Of a stretch of DNA of 64,000 nt, positions 1 to 12,451 are shown in pieces; the stretch's first letter is position 1; every line of letters starts with the position of its first letter. The stretch comes from Rhexocercosporidium sp. MPI-PUGE-AT-0058 (lineage: Eukaryota; Ascomycota; Leotiomycetes; Helotiales). Under the pieces are notes generated by a model. It ran no database searches, had not been told where the DNA came from, and was given only the letters and a program-made list of their open reading frames with translations. The stretch lies in contig JAGTJL010000021.1 in assembly GCA_020746875.1 (NCBI GenBank), forward strand, positions 186,001 through 250,000. Direction: 5' to 3'. The position numbers and the translations under genes were made by a program.

Positions 1-2051
1 TTGTGTACAGTTCCCATCAGCTGCACTCGTCAACTCGCGTAGAAAAGTCTTTTTCGGAGGGACAGGTGATACAAATCGCCACTTACCATGGCACTGGTAG
101 CTGTTGTAACACCTTGTGCATTTCACAAAATCACTGCTGCTCGCTTGTCAAATCAGGGGCCTCGCGTTCGGTTGCTCAGCAACAAGTAATTTAGGAGTAT
201 TTACGTGTCACGTGAGATATTTCTTTTTACTTAGCTAACGATCGGAATCTGAATCACGAAAGGAACGACCTTTTGATTGCATCGCGTAGCGCTGGATCGC
301 AAGTGTATAAGCTAAAGAGAAGAGCGTAAAGTGAATGGTTAGCACGACGACATCCGGGCCAGCCGGCAAAGCATGAGGTACGACAACATGCGGGACAACC
401 GACATGTGATGGGTGATGCCACATTGCGTTCTCCTCGACTTGTGTTCAGAAGAAGCGGCTCAACATGCCCGTCAAGCATCGGGTGATATCAGCTGAATCA
501 AGGAGACGAAAACGAAACTGAATGATGATAACCATCAAACGCTGGATAATTTGAGCTAAGGAAAGAATGGGAAAGGGAGCAGACCAGCCGAGAAAGCATT
601 GGTTGCCAGGGCGTCTCGACTTGTAGTGTTGAAACTCGCCAGCTCTGAGAATGGAAGGAGACAAGACCAAGAGCTGACCAACGCGATAATTTTTTATTGG
701 TAGGAAAATACCACAGCCAAGAAAGGGGCTTTCTGCATGTGCAACTGAGGGAGCAACACTCCGTTTGGCTGAATTGAGTCCACAAGGAAAAGAACTCAAC
801 AACATGCTGCAGACAGGAGGAGTCGTCGACAAGGATACGTCTCACGAACTCTCTTGATAGCTTTTCAGCCATTTGTTATGTGGGGTACGGAGGGGAGGAG
901 TGATAGGCCGAGCGTATCATACAGTACGGCAGGGAAAGATGTCAAGGGTTAAATCGAATCCAGCTGCACAGAATTCTTGTCCCGTAAGCATGGGCCGTTC
1001 GAGCCATGGAGCTGCATTCGATTCACATTCCCGTCCGGACCGACAGCGGGACAGCAAACATCCCTGGACGACGCCGTCTTGAAGACTTTCGTCCCCCCGA
1101 TGCCTCTGCTCGTCCACCTCTGAACTCGACGACATCCTTAGTCAAATAAGTGGTAGCCTACCTACTAACAGTCAACATACTACTGACCAAGGCAGGATAC
1201 GATATTTGACGACTAATTGAACGAGACAATATATTTTCTGCAGTCAAGCTTTCCCCTCAGCCGGGAGAAAGCCCCCGCTCCAATCGATTAACCCCAGATT
1301 TGCCACATGCCAAGCTCCACCCCACCTTCAAGAGCACCCCGGCCTCACATCACATCAGCTTCAATATCACAGTTCAAGGGAGAGTTACACTCGGGCAAAG
1401 ATGGCTTTCCAAATCGCAAATCGGGACCTCATGCATGCCTTCGTATTCAGACTTTTTCCGACCTCCCCTGTTTTTGTTAGTTTCTGTTACGAGCTTGCAT
1501 AACATGCTATTGGCCTGACGCCCAGGAGCTACAGAGACGGTGCTTCGACGATGCAACCACTACAATAAAGCTACCTGGGCCATCGTCCTGCAGATAGCTC
1601 CCTAGACGGCTTTAGCACCCCTCTAATACTGTGGTACTCCTCCATCCAGCCCCCAAGCGACGGCCCAACGACCAACCACTGGTCTTTTAGCCGCCAAATC
1701 TACAGGGAGGTCTATTCCGCACCAACATCATCACTTCAAGCCCTCAACAAAGTGTATGCTGATCATCCAGCCTCCCCTCCTTCCTGAAGCTTCCTCGAGC
1801 TATTGCTTCTGCCGTTAGGAGGCCCTCGCTTCTGCTTCTATTCGGGGAAGAAGTCATTGCCTGGTGTCAGATGTGCAGAGTTCACCCATCATCCGGTACC
1901 CCACATCTTCGTCATCATGGGTAGGAAGCAGACTACTATCCCCTGCCTCTCGCCTTTCTCAAGTTGAAAGAAAGATCTTACGCCAATTAGGCCTTCTTAG
2001 TGTAGCTCTTCACCTAGTAGCACAGGCTTGGTAACCTGATCAACCATTCTT
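1..2051. other. Intergenic, no supported gene
   Basis: Only short overlapping ORFs on both strands with no recognisable motifs or splice-linked continuations. I see no tRNA, rRNA or repeat that I could support. The right end leads into the pyrimidine-rich promoter of the PIR gene. Confidence 0.5.
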
Positions 2052-2057
2052 TATAAA
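2052..2057 (+). promoter_or_regulatory. TATA-like box of the PIR gene
   Basis: TATAAA lies 140 bases before the ATG at 2197 and is followed by a long CT-rich stretch (about 2061-2100), the usual layout of highly expressed fungal cell-wall genes. Assignment is by position and sequence only. Confidence 0.45.
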
Positions 2058-2196
2058 CCTTCCCGCCTCCTCTTTCTCATTGTTTCTTCATCCCCAGCAT
2101 CTCTCAGGAATATTTAATAGCCGTGCCTCTTCCCCTTGTTCGATTGTCATTCGCTTTCAATTGAAACATCCCGCTGTACTTGTTCATTCGCTCAAC

Positions 2197-3669
2197 ATGC
2201 AGACTACATTCGCTCTCGCTGCCCTGGCCTCCGTTGCCTTTGCCCTTCCTCAAGGTGGCCCAGCCAACAAAGCCCCCGATACTCCTTCCCCAGCAGGATG
2301 CTCTCAGAACTACAACGGTGAATTCCAAATCACCATTGTCAATGGATCTTCCACTGCTGTGGCTAAGGTATGATGCTTGATCTATTTCTGGACGTAATAG
2401 TGCTGACTTCATACAGCGTCAAGCATCCAAATGTGGACAAGCCGACCTCTTGACTGCGAAGCTCGCGAACGGTATCCTTACCGATGCCCAGGGACGCATC
2501 GGTTCCATCGTTGCCAACTACCAATTCCAATTCGATGGACCTCCTCCTCAAGCCGGCGCTCTCTATACTGCAGGCTTCTCAGTCTGCCAGAATGGTTCTT
2601 TGGCCATTGGTGGCTCAGCTGTCTTCTACGCATGCCAGAGCGGAGAGTTCTCCAACCTCTATGACCGCGCCTGGGCAGAGCACTGCAAACCTGTCTTCCT
2701 CAATGTTCTCCCATGCGGTGCCTCCGGCGGTGCTGGTCAGCAACCTGATGGACAGCCAACATTCACCGGTGCCGCTCCACCTGTCTCGCAAATTGGTGAC
2801 GGCCAACCCCAGGCAACCACAGCCGTTGCTCCTCCAGTCACACAAATTGGTGATGGACAGGTTCAAGTCCCTACGACCGCTCCAATGGCCCCGATTACTC
2901 AAATCGGCGATGGTCAATTGCAGGTCCCAGCAGGTGTTCCCGTCACTCAGGTATATTGAAGCGAACCTCACATCTCGCGGAGCTTTGATCTAACATCTGA
3001 TATAGATTGGAGATGGCCAGGTTCAAGTTCCAACAGCCGCCCCAGCTCCTCCCGTAACTCAAATCGGTGATGGTCAGGTTCAAGTTCCAACAGCCGCCCC
3101 AGCTCCTCCCGTCACTCAAATCGGTGATGGTCAGGTTCAAGTTCCTACATCCGCTCCAGCTGGCACCCCAGTGACTCAGGTAGGTTATCATTGATGCCCT
3201 TTGCTCAATTTCAACAACACAGCATCTAACGCTCTGAATAGATCGGAGATGGCCAAGTTCAAGCGCCAACATCCGCCCCCGCTGGCACTCCAATCACCCA
3301 GGTAAGCAGCACTTCTACACTTTGCTCCACTTCAACATCTAACGCATTAATAGATCGGAGATGGGCAAGTCCAGGTCCCCACATCTGCTCCAGGTGCTCC
3401 AATCACCCAGATTGGTGATGGACAAGTTCAGGCCCCAACTACCGCCGCTGGCCCAGTTGTCTCTCAGGTACGTTTAATATGCTTCTACATCCCACGACTC
3501 ATGAAACTTCGAACTCATATACCTGATACGTGTTACAGATCCCTGATGGACAAGTCCAAACCAACGCCACAATCCCTATCACAGTTGGCGCCAATGCCGG
3601 AAACGGTTTGACTATCGCCAGCTCCCTTGCCACTGTCATGGTTGGCCTCGCTGCTGTTCTCCTCTTGTA
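2197..3669 (+). CDS. PIR-repeat cell-wall protein (covalently linked mannoprotein)
   Basis: Probable exons are 2197-2367, 2417-2950, 3006-3179, 3242-3301, 3354-3467 and 3539-3669. The protein starts with a signal peptide (MQTTFALAALASVAFA). A KR dibasic (Kex2-type) site is created exactly across the first splice junction. A cysteine-bearing domain follows (KCGQADLL to NLYDRAW and HCKPVF), resembling the C-terminal four-cysteine domain of yeast Pir proteins but placed before the repeats. Then come nine IGDGQ repeats and one degenerate IPDGQ repeat, spaced 17-20 residues apart. The central Gln of such repeats is known to form ester links to beta-1,3-glucan. The tail (AGNGLTIASSLATVMVGLAA) is hydrophobic and looks like a GPI-attachment signal, unusual for classical Pir proteins. 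The four introns inside the repeat region all fall between the Q and I of TQ|IGDGQ (or SQ|IPDGQ). Confidence 0.9.
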
Positions 3670-4459
3670 AAATTGAGTCGTGCAGCCGTAGCACCTCGAC
3701 ACACACTTCAATTCTGTAATTGAATTTCGAGTAGGGAAATCGGGAAGCAACATTACAAAATCATGGATAGATTACGACACTCCTTTTACGATGTTCATAT
3801 GACTGGATTGATTGGATTAGTTTGGATATGGGACACGGATATGCATCGTATGGCGCCCTAGGTGCTTCACATCATCATCATGGATTGGTTAGATTGCTTC
3901 GGATTGGAATATGAATCGGTATTTGATGGTGGATTAATTAATTGGATGGATACTTGAAATGTCTGAGCGACGCTGGGAGATTAGTATAATTTTTCAACGA
4001 ATCTACAATGCGCTTCATACAATATGCCCCTTTTATTTATTAACACTTCTTCGCTTGATCTTTCATCACTTCTCTCTAGAAGGCCTAACACACGCATTTT
4101 CGACATACGTTAATACAATTAATTGAGGAGAGAGGTACTGTAATAAAATTATCTAGCTGAGTGGGTACTCAAATCTTGCTCAAAGGTCACGGCATCCTCT
4201 CTTCCGCTCTGCGCAGATGTTTACATGCCAAAACAAAGCATATAGACCCCAAGTTTCCGGTTGATTCACTTCACATAACAACGTGCGATATTCAAACAGC
4301 TCATCCATGGTCCATATTGACATTTCAATCACCACCACGCGATCGCATGATATTATTATACTAAATCCCATCCATGACCGACCCAGGCATCCGATCATCA
4401 TACGACCACACAAAACATTTAAATATCAAAACGAATGTCTTCAATCATTTAATACTCAT

Positions 4460-4583
4460 AGAACCTTCCCAGCAATTCAGTCAGCCATCCACAGAAATCG
4501 ACTTCAAAAAGCATCTCTTCAATTATTTACCAGCCGTAGAACCTTCCAGCCATTCAGCCATCCAGCAACAGAAATCGACTTCA
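4460..4583 (+). repeat. Two-copy imperfect direct repeat, period about 78 bp
   Basis: Copies at about 4460-4506 and 4538-4583 share AGAACCTTCC at the left, ATTCAG and AGCCATCCA in the middle and AGAAATCGACTTCA at the right, with small internal indels. Function unknown. Confidence 0.7.
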
Positions 4584-7500
4584 GTATCCTCAGGCTAGCC
4601 AGCCACTGACGACGAAACGAAGCCCGAGATAACCTCCACCGACACCATATCAAGGAAAACCTTTTCCGCCATTCTAGTTCGGAACCAAACTCGGTTTTGC
4701 TTGGGGCCGGGCTCAGAAACGGAATTAGATTTCAGAGCCGCACTACTCATAGCCTGCTTTGTGTTAGTCACTCGAGGCTGGGATGTGCATTTACAGTATC
4801 GTGCTTCGCCGGTGCGGGGGAAGAAGGTTCTTTTTAGTCGTGTCTCAGTTACAAGCTGTGGCTGTTGAGGTCCTGTGTTTGCGTTTGAGGGAAAGAGGTC
4901 ACGGATCCTGTTCCACAGCACATGCCGTCAACATTACGTTTCCGATTCCCAAAGAATTGGAAGTAAGCAAACTTGGAAGATTCGAGCGAAACAACAACAA
5001 ATTTTTAGTCTCAATCGAGACGGAGAAACGAGAAACAAGAAAGAACAGAAACTAGGCACGAGATCAGCACCTACTTACGCGTCCAGCGCCTATCCCAACA
5101 AACTAAGTAAACCCACAAAATTCATGCCTGGCGCAAGAATGGCCCACTAGCTTAGATCGCGCCGGCCTTTTCTTGGGAAAGACGCTAGCTGGGCAGTACG
5201 AAGATCTGGTGGCGCTGGCTTGTCGCTACCTACTTCGTATCGTGGGTAAATAATGTATATTCGTTGCATGTACACTTTTTTATAGCTTTACTTCCTCAAG
5301 TAGTAAATACCGTGAGAGTAGAAGATGATTCGATATAGAGCCCAGTGCAGTAGAAACCTCTAGAATCGCGCTCAGACTACGAATGCACATTATTAATATG
5401 TACGAAGCAGTTGGAAAGTGTTGGGTTGGTCCTTGCGGCAAGGGAAGCAATGACTAGGATGAGCTTGTGCACGAGCTCTTGAGCGAGACGTTTGGGCGGC
5501 ATGGTTACGAGGTGATGTCATGTCATTGAGCATCATGCCATCGTTGCCGCGTTGCTCTCTGGCCCGCGAAACTTTAGTTTGACAGCTGTGCGTTTGAGAT
5601 GACCTTTGTCGAAAAGAGGGGTTCGAGCTTGAGGTCATGAGCTCCGATTTGCATTGCGCTGTCTCTCGGTCTTGGGAGAGCAGCGGGACTTACCTATAGA
5701 TCGCTTTGGAAAATTCGAGTGTGATCTAACGGGTACGGTGATGTCATTGATGCTTTAACGATCTCTTTGTTTACCTAGGTATGCCTGCTTCCCTTTTCCC
5801 CGACCCTGGTCTGTGCACAAGCGCTCTCAATAATCATGTCTCACAGCACGAAGCCAAGAAGTATAGCCAAGAGGTCCAAGAAGTAGACTTGGGATCCTCA
5901 AACATCTGATCCCAGATATTCGCGATCACAGATAATAGAGATTGAACTTGATATCAGCAAGAGAGTTTTCGCGGAGGTTTGTTATCCATTGAAACGTTTG
6001 CATGTCAGATGCCTTGGTGTGAGTTTAAGATCTCTGTAAACAACCCAAGGAGGACCGTGGAAACATGAAAATGAAATACCTCTCAGACTTTACAACCCTT
6101 TTTCACAACACCGAAACCTTCCCAGCTTGCCTTACAGCAGTAAATATCGCCATCACGACCCCAGAGGGAAGTTTTAGATACTCATTTATTCTAACCTTAT
6201 GTATATCTTCTCCTCACTGATATGAGAGGTGTTCTGCTGAAAATAGGATGTCCCTATTCGAAACGAAAGTGCCTTGAAAACGGTGATACGGTTCCCCGAG
6301 TGTGTTTTATTTCCCGCAAACTCCTGTCCCTCGGACCATACCTTCTTCTGATCTGGTCCTGTTTCTGGCCGAATTTTTATACATCAATCGTGCCCTGCAG
6401 CAGCTTGAACGTGTGGCAGAACATGGTTTTCAACATTTAGATCCTCAATCTTATTGCTTTTTATGGAACTCACAAATTTTCCCCTTGGTTCTTTCGAGGA
6501 ATTTCATATCAACCCTTATAGCGGTTAAATTATTATTAGTGACTACTTCATGAATCCAAGCCCAGGCACATAAATTACAGGCCCGGACTCTAGTCACAGA
6601 GTAGTCTCATATTTAACGACCAAGCATACCGAAACACAAGCACATAAGAAGATACCCAGGCTTCCAATTCCAGACGTATATAGTAGCGCACAACCGTTCA
6701 ACTTCCCAGTTTCTATAAATATAGCATGGAAACGACAAAGAGTTCTGGCTTTAAGTAAATCTAAAAGACCTTGATCATATCTTACAGGGAGTGAGCGTTG
6801 TCACTTTCAGATATTTCAGTCTAGACATACTCTATTGTCAATTTAGTATTCTTTCAATAGCGGAAAGGGGAGCATTGGACTTACCTAGCTCGGTTACTTG
6901 AGGGATGGCAAGGAGAAGAATGTTTGGCTATACGCTTCCAAGCACTCCAAAGAAAGACCATCACAAAAGCCAAGATTAAGAAATTATATGAATAATCTCT
7001 TTTCTTTGACAATGAGTTAAAATTGAAGTGTAGTATAATATAGCACGAAACACTTTGACTTCTTTCAGTCAGGTTCCTACATGACTAATGTTGGTGTTGA
7101 CCTCTCCTTTTCTGGTGAAGACATCGAGGCTTAAGCGAGAGCATTTCGCTTACCTTCAACTCCTCAACCCAATTCACTTCTCAAGACTTTCCCCATCAGG
7201 CCTCAGTATATCTCGCTTCACATCCGTCTTCGCCTATCTTCACCGTAATTGCGAAGCCATAGAAAAGAGTCAATTCATTTACTCATCCAAGTCTTAGGAG
7301 TTCGCGAAAATATTCTGGTCACTCTTGACAGGACACCTGAATTTTCCCATCGAGTTACAACACTATCACTAATGCAACCCTGCGAACGGAAAAATCGATG
7401 AGAGACACTTTTATTATGAGGCTCCATTGGCAAGAGGCTAAGGGCGCATGAGATGTCCCGTAAATCTTAATATTTTAAGCAGCTCAGCTCCCGCACATAT

Positions 7501-7789
7501 TACAATTAGCATCATTATTTTCCACTAATGAGCAAACCCGGCGCCATTAACACCCTTCATAGAGCTCTGTCATTGATCTTATATAGTATAGTGCACTATT
7601 CTATGTTTCACCGTCCACCGAGGAGCAATCCGTGATATCAAAACTCACAACAGCGAGTTCCAGCTATGATGTTGACCCTGCCTGGCTCGCTGGCGCCCAG
7701 GACGGTGCCGAAATGACTACCACGTAGTCCGGGGCCCAATTGATGTAGCCAGAGTAAAGTGGTGCAGCACAGTCCACAAGTTCGTAGTA

Positions 7790-8203
7790 TCAAAGTGCGA
7801 AATTGTGGGACTCATGATTAACGAGTACAGCTGACGTTGTGTGTGCTTTTCGGACGTCGATGTTCGTATTCTCGGCGGAATATATTCCCGTATCATAAGG
7901 CGGACGAATGTGGGTTTGGGCTTCCTTGGGAGGGAATTCCGCTTGGCGAATGCCTTGTTGTGATGACGTGAAATGAGTTTTACCAGTATTGTCGCTGTAG
8001 AAACTTGGAAAACTTCCAGCGAGATAGGCGACATTTGAGTTTGATCCGGGGATGATCTTGAATACGGAGACGCCACTTGATGACCATATTGATGCGGTGA
8101 TTAGAACAGAAACGTCTATGTGTATCCTGAGCATGGGAAAATCTGTAGGCGGGCTTCGAAGGATGTAGATTGGAGTTAGGTTCGATCGAACGATAGTACA
8201 CAA
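7790..8203 (-). CDS. Possible small hypothetical protein, unrecognised
   Basis: A 137-codon ORF with a hydrophobic stretch near its middle (DVSVLITASIW, then GVSVFKIIPG). No domain is recognised. Two other minus-strand ORFs overlap it in other frames, so it may be chance. No intron-linked extension was found. Kept only as a candidate. Confidence 0.15.
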   Translation of the reverse strand: MCTIVRSNLTPIYILRSPPTDFPMLRIHIDVSVLITASIWSSSGVSVFKIIPGSNSNVAYLAGSFPSFYSDNTGKTHFTSSQQGIRQAEFPPKEAQTHIRPPYDTGIYSAENTNIDVRKAHTTSAVLVNHESHNFAL

Positions 8204-8800
8204 AGAAGCGCCGTTTGTTATATTTCTTGATATGCTCCTTAGTTTCCCCCTTGGAATGATGAGTAGAGGGTAACACAGACAGAAGGTAAAAAGGGCAGTA
8301 TGTACTTTTTCCGGAGTCCCTAGCTGTAAGATGTCATAAGTGATAAAACTGCCTGTTGGGACGAGGCTATCACAAGGCTGAAGCTCTTCCTAAGGGTTTC
8401 CTGCGAGCACTAAGCCCTGCGACGGTGTTGTGTTTGTAGGAGCTGTTGATGAGTACCACTTAGTGTGGTGAAAAGAAGAAGCTAAGATATTTGCCGAACA
8501 ATGCAGCGTTTCATGATGGGTTTCATTGAACATATGTATGCACTTGCAACTACAGAGGCTCAAATACTATTTCCAAAAGTGACCACATGTTGCTACTAAG
8601 CAAAGATCGAAGCAGTTGGAAGTGAAAATAAGCTTGTGTATAGAAGTAAATGGCGCGTATGTAAATGGGTATGTGCAAACGTATATATCCAGTAGCGAGC
8701 CTCAAGCGCCGCAATCGGCAGCCAAAATAAAAAGACATTTGTACACCCCAACGCCCCCAAAGGTATCCTCCATGTAAATGCCAAGACTGCAACGCCATCC

Positions 8801-10348
8801 TCAATGCCACTGACCAACCCTGGTATTTTCGTACGCCGAAGCATTCCCGTTAGCCCATTCTTCCCGTATATTCAAATACTCAGCCCCAGCACCATCAACC
8901 TTGACACCTGTAAATGTACAATCTCCAAATGCACCACCTCCAATAGTGCCTGTCAGAGTCTGTCCTTTCGGGCCACAGAAAGTGATACTGTATAATTCGG
9001 AGTCCGATCCGACTTCGATCACACCCTCGCCTGTTTCTTCGCCGCGGTAGCGATAATTCCAAGTTGGATGTTTTGTGGAGGGCTGTGTGATGGAGTTGAA
9101 ATAGAAAGCCTCTGGAGTAGGGCTCCGCCTATCTTCGTCCTCTGCATCGTTGTCGTTCTCTTCGTCCTTGTCCTCGTCTTTGTCATTTTCCTTCTCACTG
9201 TATGTATCACTCGACTTATTACTAGCCTCGTCATCACTGTGGGTTTTCTCTTCTTGTTCTTCCACCTTTTCATTATCATCATCCTCCCCCGCGAACCCCT
9301 CGTCAATGTCGTTACTGTACACAGGCTGTGGCGATGCCGTTTTCGTATCACCCTTCTGCCTCTCGAAGCGAAAAGCTCCAGTCAGAACGCCAAAATCAAA
9401 CTCCGCAAACATCTGCGAGCCTTTCTCCGTTGTCTCAACATAGATCTTCATCGTAAGACTCTCCACATCCCAGCCTTCTTCAATGTGGGGACAGCTGATC
9501 GTCCATAAACCGGTCACATCCCAGTCCTTGCTGTCCGCTATGGCCTCCTTGGTCGCCATTTGTATTCTCCTCATAACTTTATTCTTTCGTCGCAATTCCT
9601 GTTGCCCTTCTTCTTGCTCGCGCTTCAGCCGCTGTGTCTCCCTCTCAATCATGCGCACTTTCTCTACCACTGTTGCATTGTCCATCCCAACTACAACCCA
9701 GTATTTTGCCATCCGCAGCACGGCTTCCCCGTCAGTTGGGGCGTGCGTGTACTCGCACCGCAGACCCAGCTCTCTGGCTGTGTCCTGGATATTGATAACA
9801 AAATGGGTCGTCAATAGCACGGTCTCCTTGCTCTCCGACCCCGCGGGAAACGTCTCCTTCAAATAGCGTCTTGGATTCTTCGTGGCCTTCTCCTCGTCCG
9901 ACATGTTATGCAACCAGTTACTCTCTCTCGCTTCTTTATTCTTCGCTTTAAACTTCTTCTTTGCACTATCCAGCAAGTCCAATACATCGGCCGAAATGGG
10001 ATCCTGCTCGTGGCCCCTCAACGCATTTTGCATATCCTCAATATTCCCATCTGGACTCAAGCCCCGAAACACGCATTGGCTCTGCCACCAGCCCCGAGGC
10101 TTATTGTCATTATGTCTCGGTTGACGTGCCGCGATGGTGTCTTTCTTGGTTCGCAGTGGTTCGAGAGGGGGAATATATTGCGCAACGTTCCTAGCGTAAG
10201 GATGATCTTGGAACTCTAGCTGGTGGCCATCAAAAGAAAAGATCCCAGCATCACCCTTCACGATTATCAGCGGCACTGGATAGTCTGAGTTGTCGTCTGA
10301 TTCGGACTCGGATGCCATCATGATGCCATCATGATGCATGGGAGGCAT
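8801..10348 (-). CDS. Acidic hypothetical protein with coiled coil
   Basis: Uninterrupted frame. The ATG at 10348 (MPPMHHDGIMMASES) gives 515 aa; an upstream in-frame ATG at 10648 would add 100 residues rich in proline and serine that look like leader sequence, so I prefer 10348, or the MMASES ATG a few codons later. Visible: an Asp/Ser-rich N terminus, a basic-acidic coiled coil (ERETQRLKREQEEGQQELRR), a compact part with DWDVTGLWTISCP and FGVLTGAFRF, a long Glu/Asp/Lys/Ser tract, and a beta-rich C-terminal part with WNYRYRGEETGEG and FGDCTFTGVKV. The two separated beta segments may form one fold split by the acidic insert. No enzymatic motif or signal peptide is seen. A nuclear or cytosolic role is plausible but not shown. 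Confidence 0.8.
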   Translation of the reverse strand: MPPMHHDGIMMASESESDDNSDYPVPLIIVKGDAGIFSFDGHQLEFQDHPYARNVAQYIPPLEPLRTKKDTIAARQPRHNDNKPRGWWQSQCVFRGLSPDGNIEDMQNALRGHEQDPISADVLDLLDSAKKKFKAKNKEARESNWLHNMSDEEKATKNPRRYLKETFPAGSESKETVLLTTHFVINIQDTARELGLRCEYTHAPTDGEAVLRMAKYWVVVGMDNATVVEKVRMIERETQRLKREQEEGQQELRRKNKVMRRIQMATKEAIADSKDWDVTGLWTISCPHIEEGWDVESLTMKIYVETTEKGSQMFAEFDFGVLTGAFRFERQKGDTKTASPQPVYSNDIDEGFAGEDDDNEKVEEQEEKTHSDDEASNKSSDTYSEKENDKDEDKDEENDNDAEDEDRRSPTPEAFYFNSITQPSTKHPTWNYRYRGEETGEGVIEVGSDSELYSITFCGPKGQTLTGTIGGGAFGDCTFTGVKVDGAGAEYLNIREEWANGNASAYENTRVGQWH

Positions 10349-12451
10349 TGGAGAGGCAGAGGATAGGAAGAGGAGGGAGGGTTGGAAGTAGAGAGGTACA
10401 GTTATGGTACATAGGGTGGGTAGGTATGGAGATTTGATCGAGGGCGGATTCCGATTATTACTGGGATGGGGGGCACGGGAAGACGCGACCAGACCAGACA
10501 GATCCTGGAACTGGAACGACGCTGGAGCCACCACAATGGAGCTTGGGACACGAATTACACCACCGGGGACGCGCCGGAAACACATTAGACTTTTCCATCC
10601 CGCATCGCTGCAGCCGCCGAAAATCCAAAGCTTCCTTAGCTCTTGCAAACCCTGTCGAGCCCTTGTTCTGTCAGCGGCCGCCCCCTATCCACAATCCCCA
10701 GACCCCTGGACGTGATATCCAGTAAGTATGTATTCACAAAGTAGCCGTCCAGTAGCAGTCTTGGATTTTAAGTGACAATCGAATGAATTCGAAAGATCTA
10801 ACAGGATGCGAGCGATCCGAGTAAGATCTACCAGCAGCGCTAAGTTCAATGCATTAATTATCATCGCACAGTTCTTCCACGGCCAAGAACCCTCCGCTTA
10901 CAAGTGTGATATTTAGTGTCCATTCAGGTTCCTGCATCTGCACCCGTCAGGCAGACTCGCAATACTTTTATGCAACCTTCATCACTTCATAGCGAAGTGT
11001 TCTATGGTCTTCTCCGCCCCTTCACTGTTGCGATTGGTTGCCGTTGGTTGCTAAGTGTAATGCTCTGCGGAGTCTGCATTAGAATATGCATTAGACGAAG
11101 CCTCGCACACTTGACACTTGCAGCTGTCAGCCAACCCTGGGACTAAACTTCAATTTTCGAGCCCAAAACCCCTCTTTGAAGGGGCTTGCGAGCAGAGAAT
11201 ATCTCTCCATTTTGTCTAACGAGTGGTAGCTTGCACGCGAGATACTTTACTTGAATGTGTATTGATTGATTGACAAGTATCTAAGTAGCAGCGTTCATGG
11301 AAAAGGAATCACCAGTTGGTATCCTTGGTAGCTCTGCTATCAGAAATTCTATGGTATTCTTTTACCCAGCGGAACTTCCCTTTAGGACACTTGCATCCTG
11401 CATGGCAGCATGATGCAGCAAAGGATCCCCGGATTGTCACTAAGCTCCACGCACACCTGCTCGCACGTAACCCTTGTAGACTCCGAAGTTGATAGCCCAC
11501 CACGTCTCCTATCGACCTTACGTGCGAATTAGGGTAGAGGCAATTCTCAGTTCCAACTCTTGGCTGTCCTTGATTATCAATCGTTAATGTGATACGTCTC
11601 ATACAAGAGTAACTTCGTTCGAATCGTGTCTCCCTTATAGTGCAGCAAAAGATCGATACCATGTCACGAAAACATAATTTGGTGGGGACCACAGCAGTGC
11701 TGAAGGTTGTAATCTTAATCTACGATCAGTTACATGACCTGGACTGTTCATGAGACTGGAAACAGGACTTTCTCAATGCACACTACTACTAGGAGATTGT
11801 TGTCTCGACTCCATGCAGATTGAGGGAGTCTTTCCGTCCTTCATTTTTCAATCCTTACTACCGTTCAAGCCTAGCATCGATCCCGATCCCTTCTTCCTCT
11901 CCTGGTGAAAATTGCCAAGCGGCAGATGTGCAAGCAAGGTGCAAGCTTCAACCTTTCTCTAGAAGCTCGATCTCGAACTCCAAGTCTTGCGATGGATCAA
12001 GTACTATTAAAGAGAAGCACGTTTTGTAAATTTGAAGCTGCGAGGAATTACCAACAGCTCGTCTTTATAGCAACGACCCAAAACACGCTTGCGTCTCTCA
12101 GCAAGACAAACAAACACCCGAGTAGTCCGAAGGTAAATACGAAATCCAGCAAGAACCCATCAACAATCCTATCCTTCATCACTTCCAATGCCTGACACTG
12201 ATATACCTCTTCACAGGAAATATCCCACTCCGGCGAGCTCTTGCAGGCGCGATCAATTTCCTCTTCTCCAAATCGAAACAAACCCCACCACTACCAACAC
12301 CACACAGCGGATATATCTGGCGAAGACACATGTCGCAGAAAGTGCGCTCACCGACGGATACAAAGTCTGGTCCCCATGAAGAGAGGCTGTTGCAAACTTC
12401 GACCGTGCTATGGCCAGTGTCTTCACTGATGACAAGTTGGTTCTCTTCGCA
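10349..12451. other. Intergenic, no supported gene
   Basis: About 2.1 kb. Several ORFs of 60-130 codons on both strands overlap each other and show no motifs, signal peptides or splice-linked continuations. Confidence 0.5.

Larger units (their letters stand above)
3670..8800. other. Long intergenic stretch
   Basis: About 5.1 kb without a convincing gene. It holds a two-copy direct repeat (4460-4583), GGATTGG-rich sequence just after the PIR gene (about 3800-3960), and overlapping minus-strand ORFs at 7717-8276, of which 7790-8203 (137 codons) is the most protein-like but has no family I can name. Confidence 0.5.

Noticed and set aside
4595..4921. 108-codon minus ORF
   Set aside because: No motifs, overlapped by plus ORFs of similar length, no splice-linked neighbours.
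9068..9508. 146-codon plus ORF rich in Val/Leu/Phe
   Set aside because: Antisense of the acidic tract of the 8801-10348 gene; its hydrophobicity comes from complementing Glu/Asp/Lys codons.
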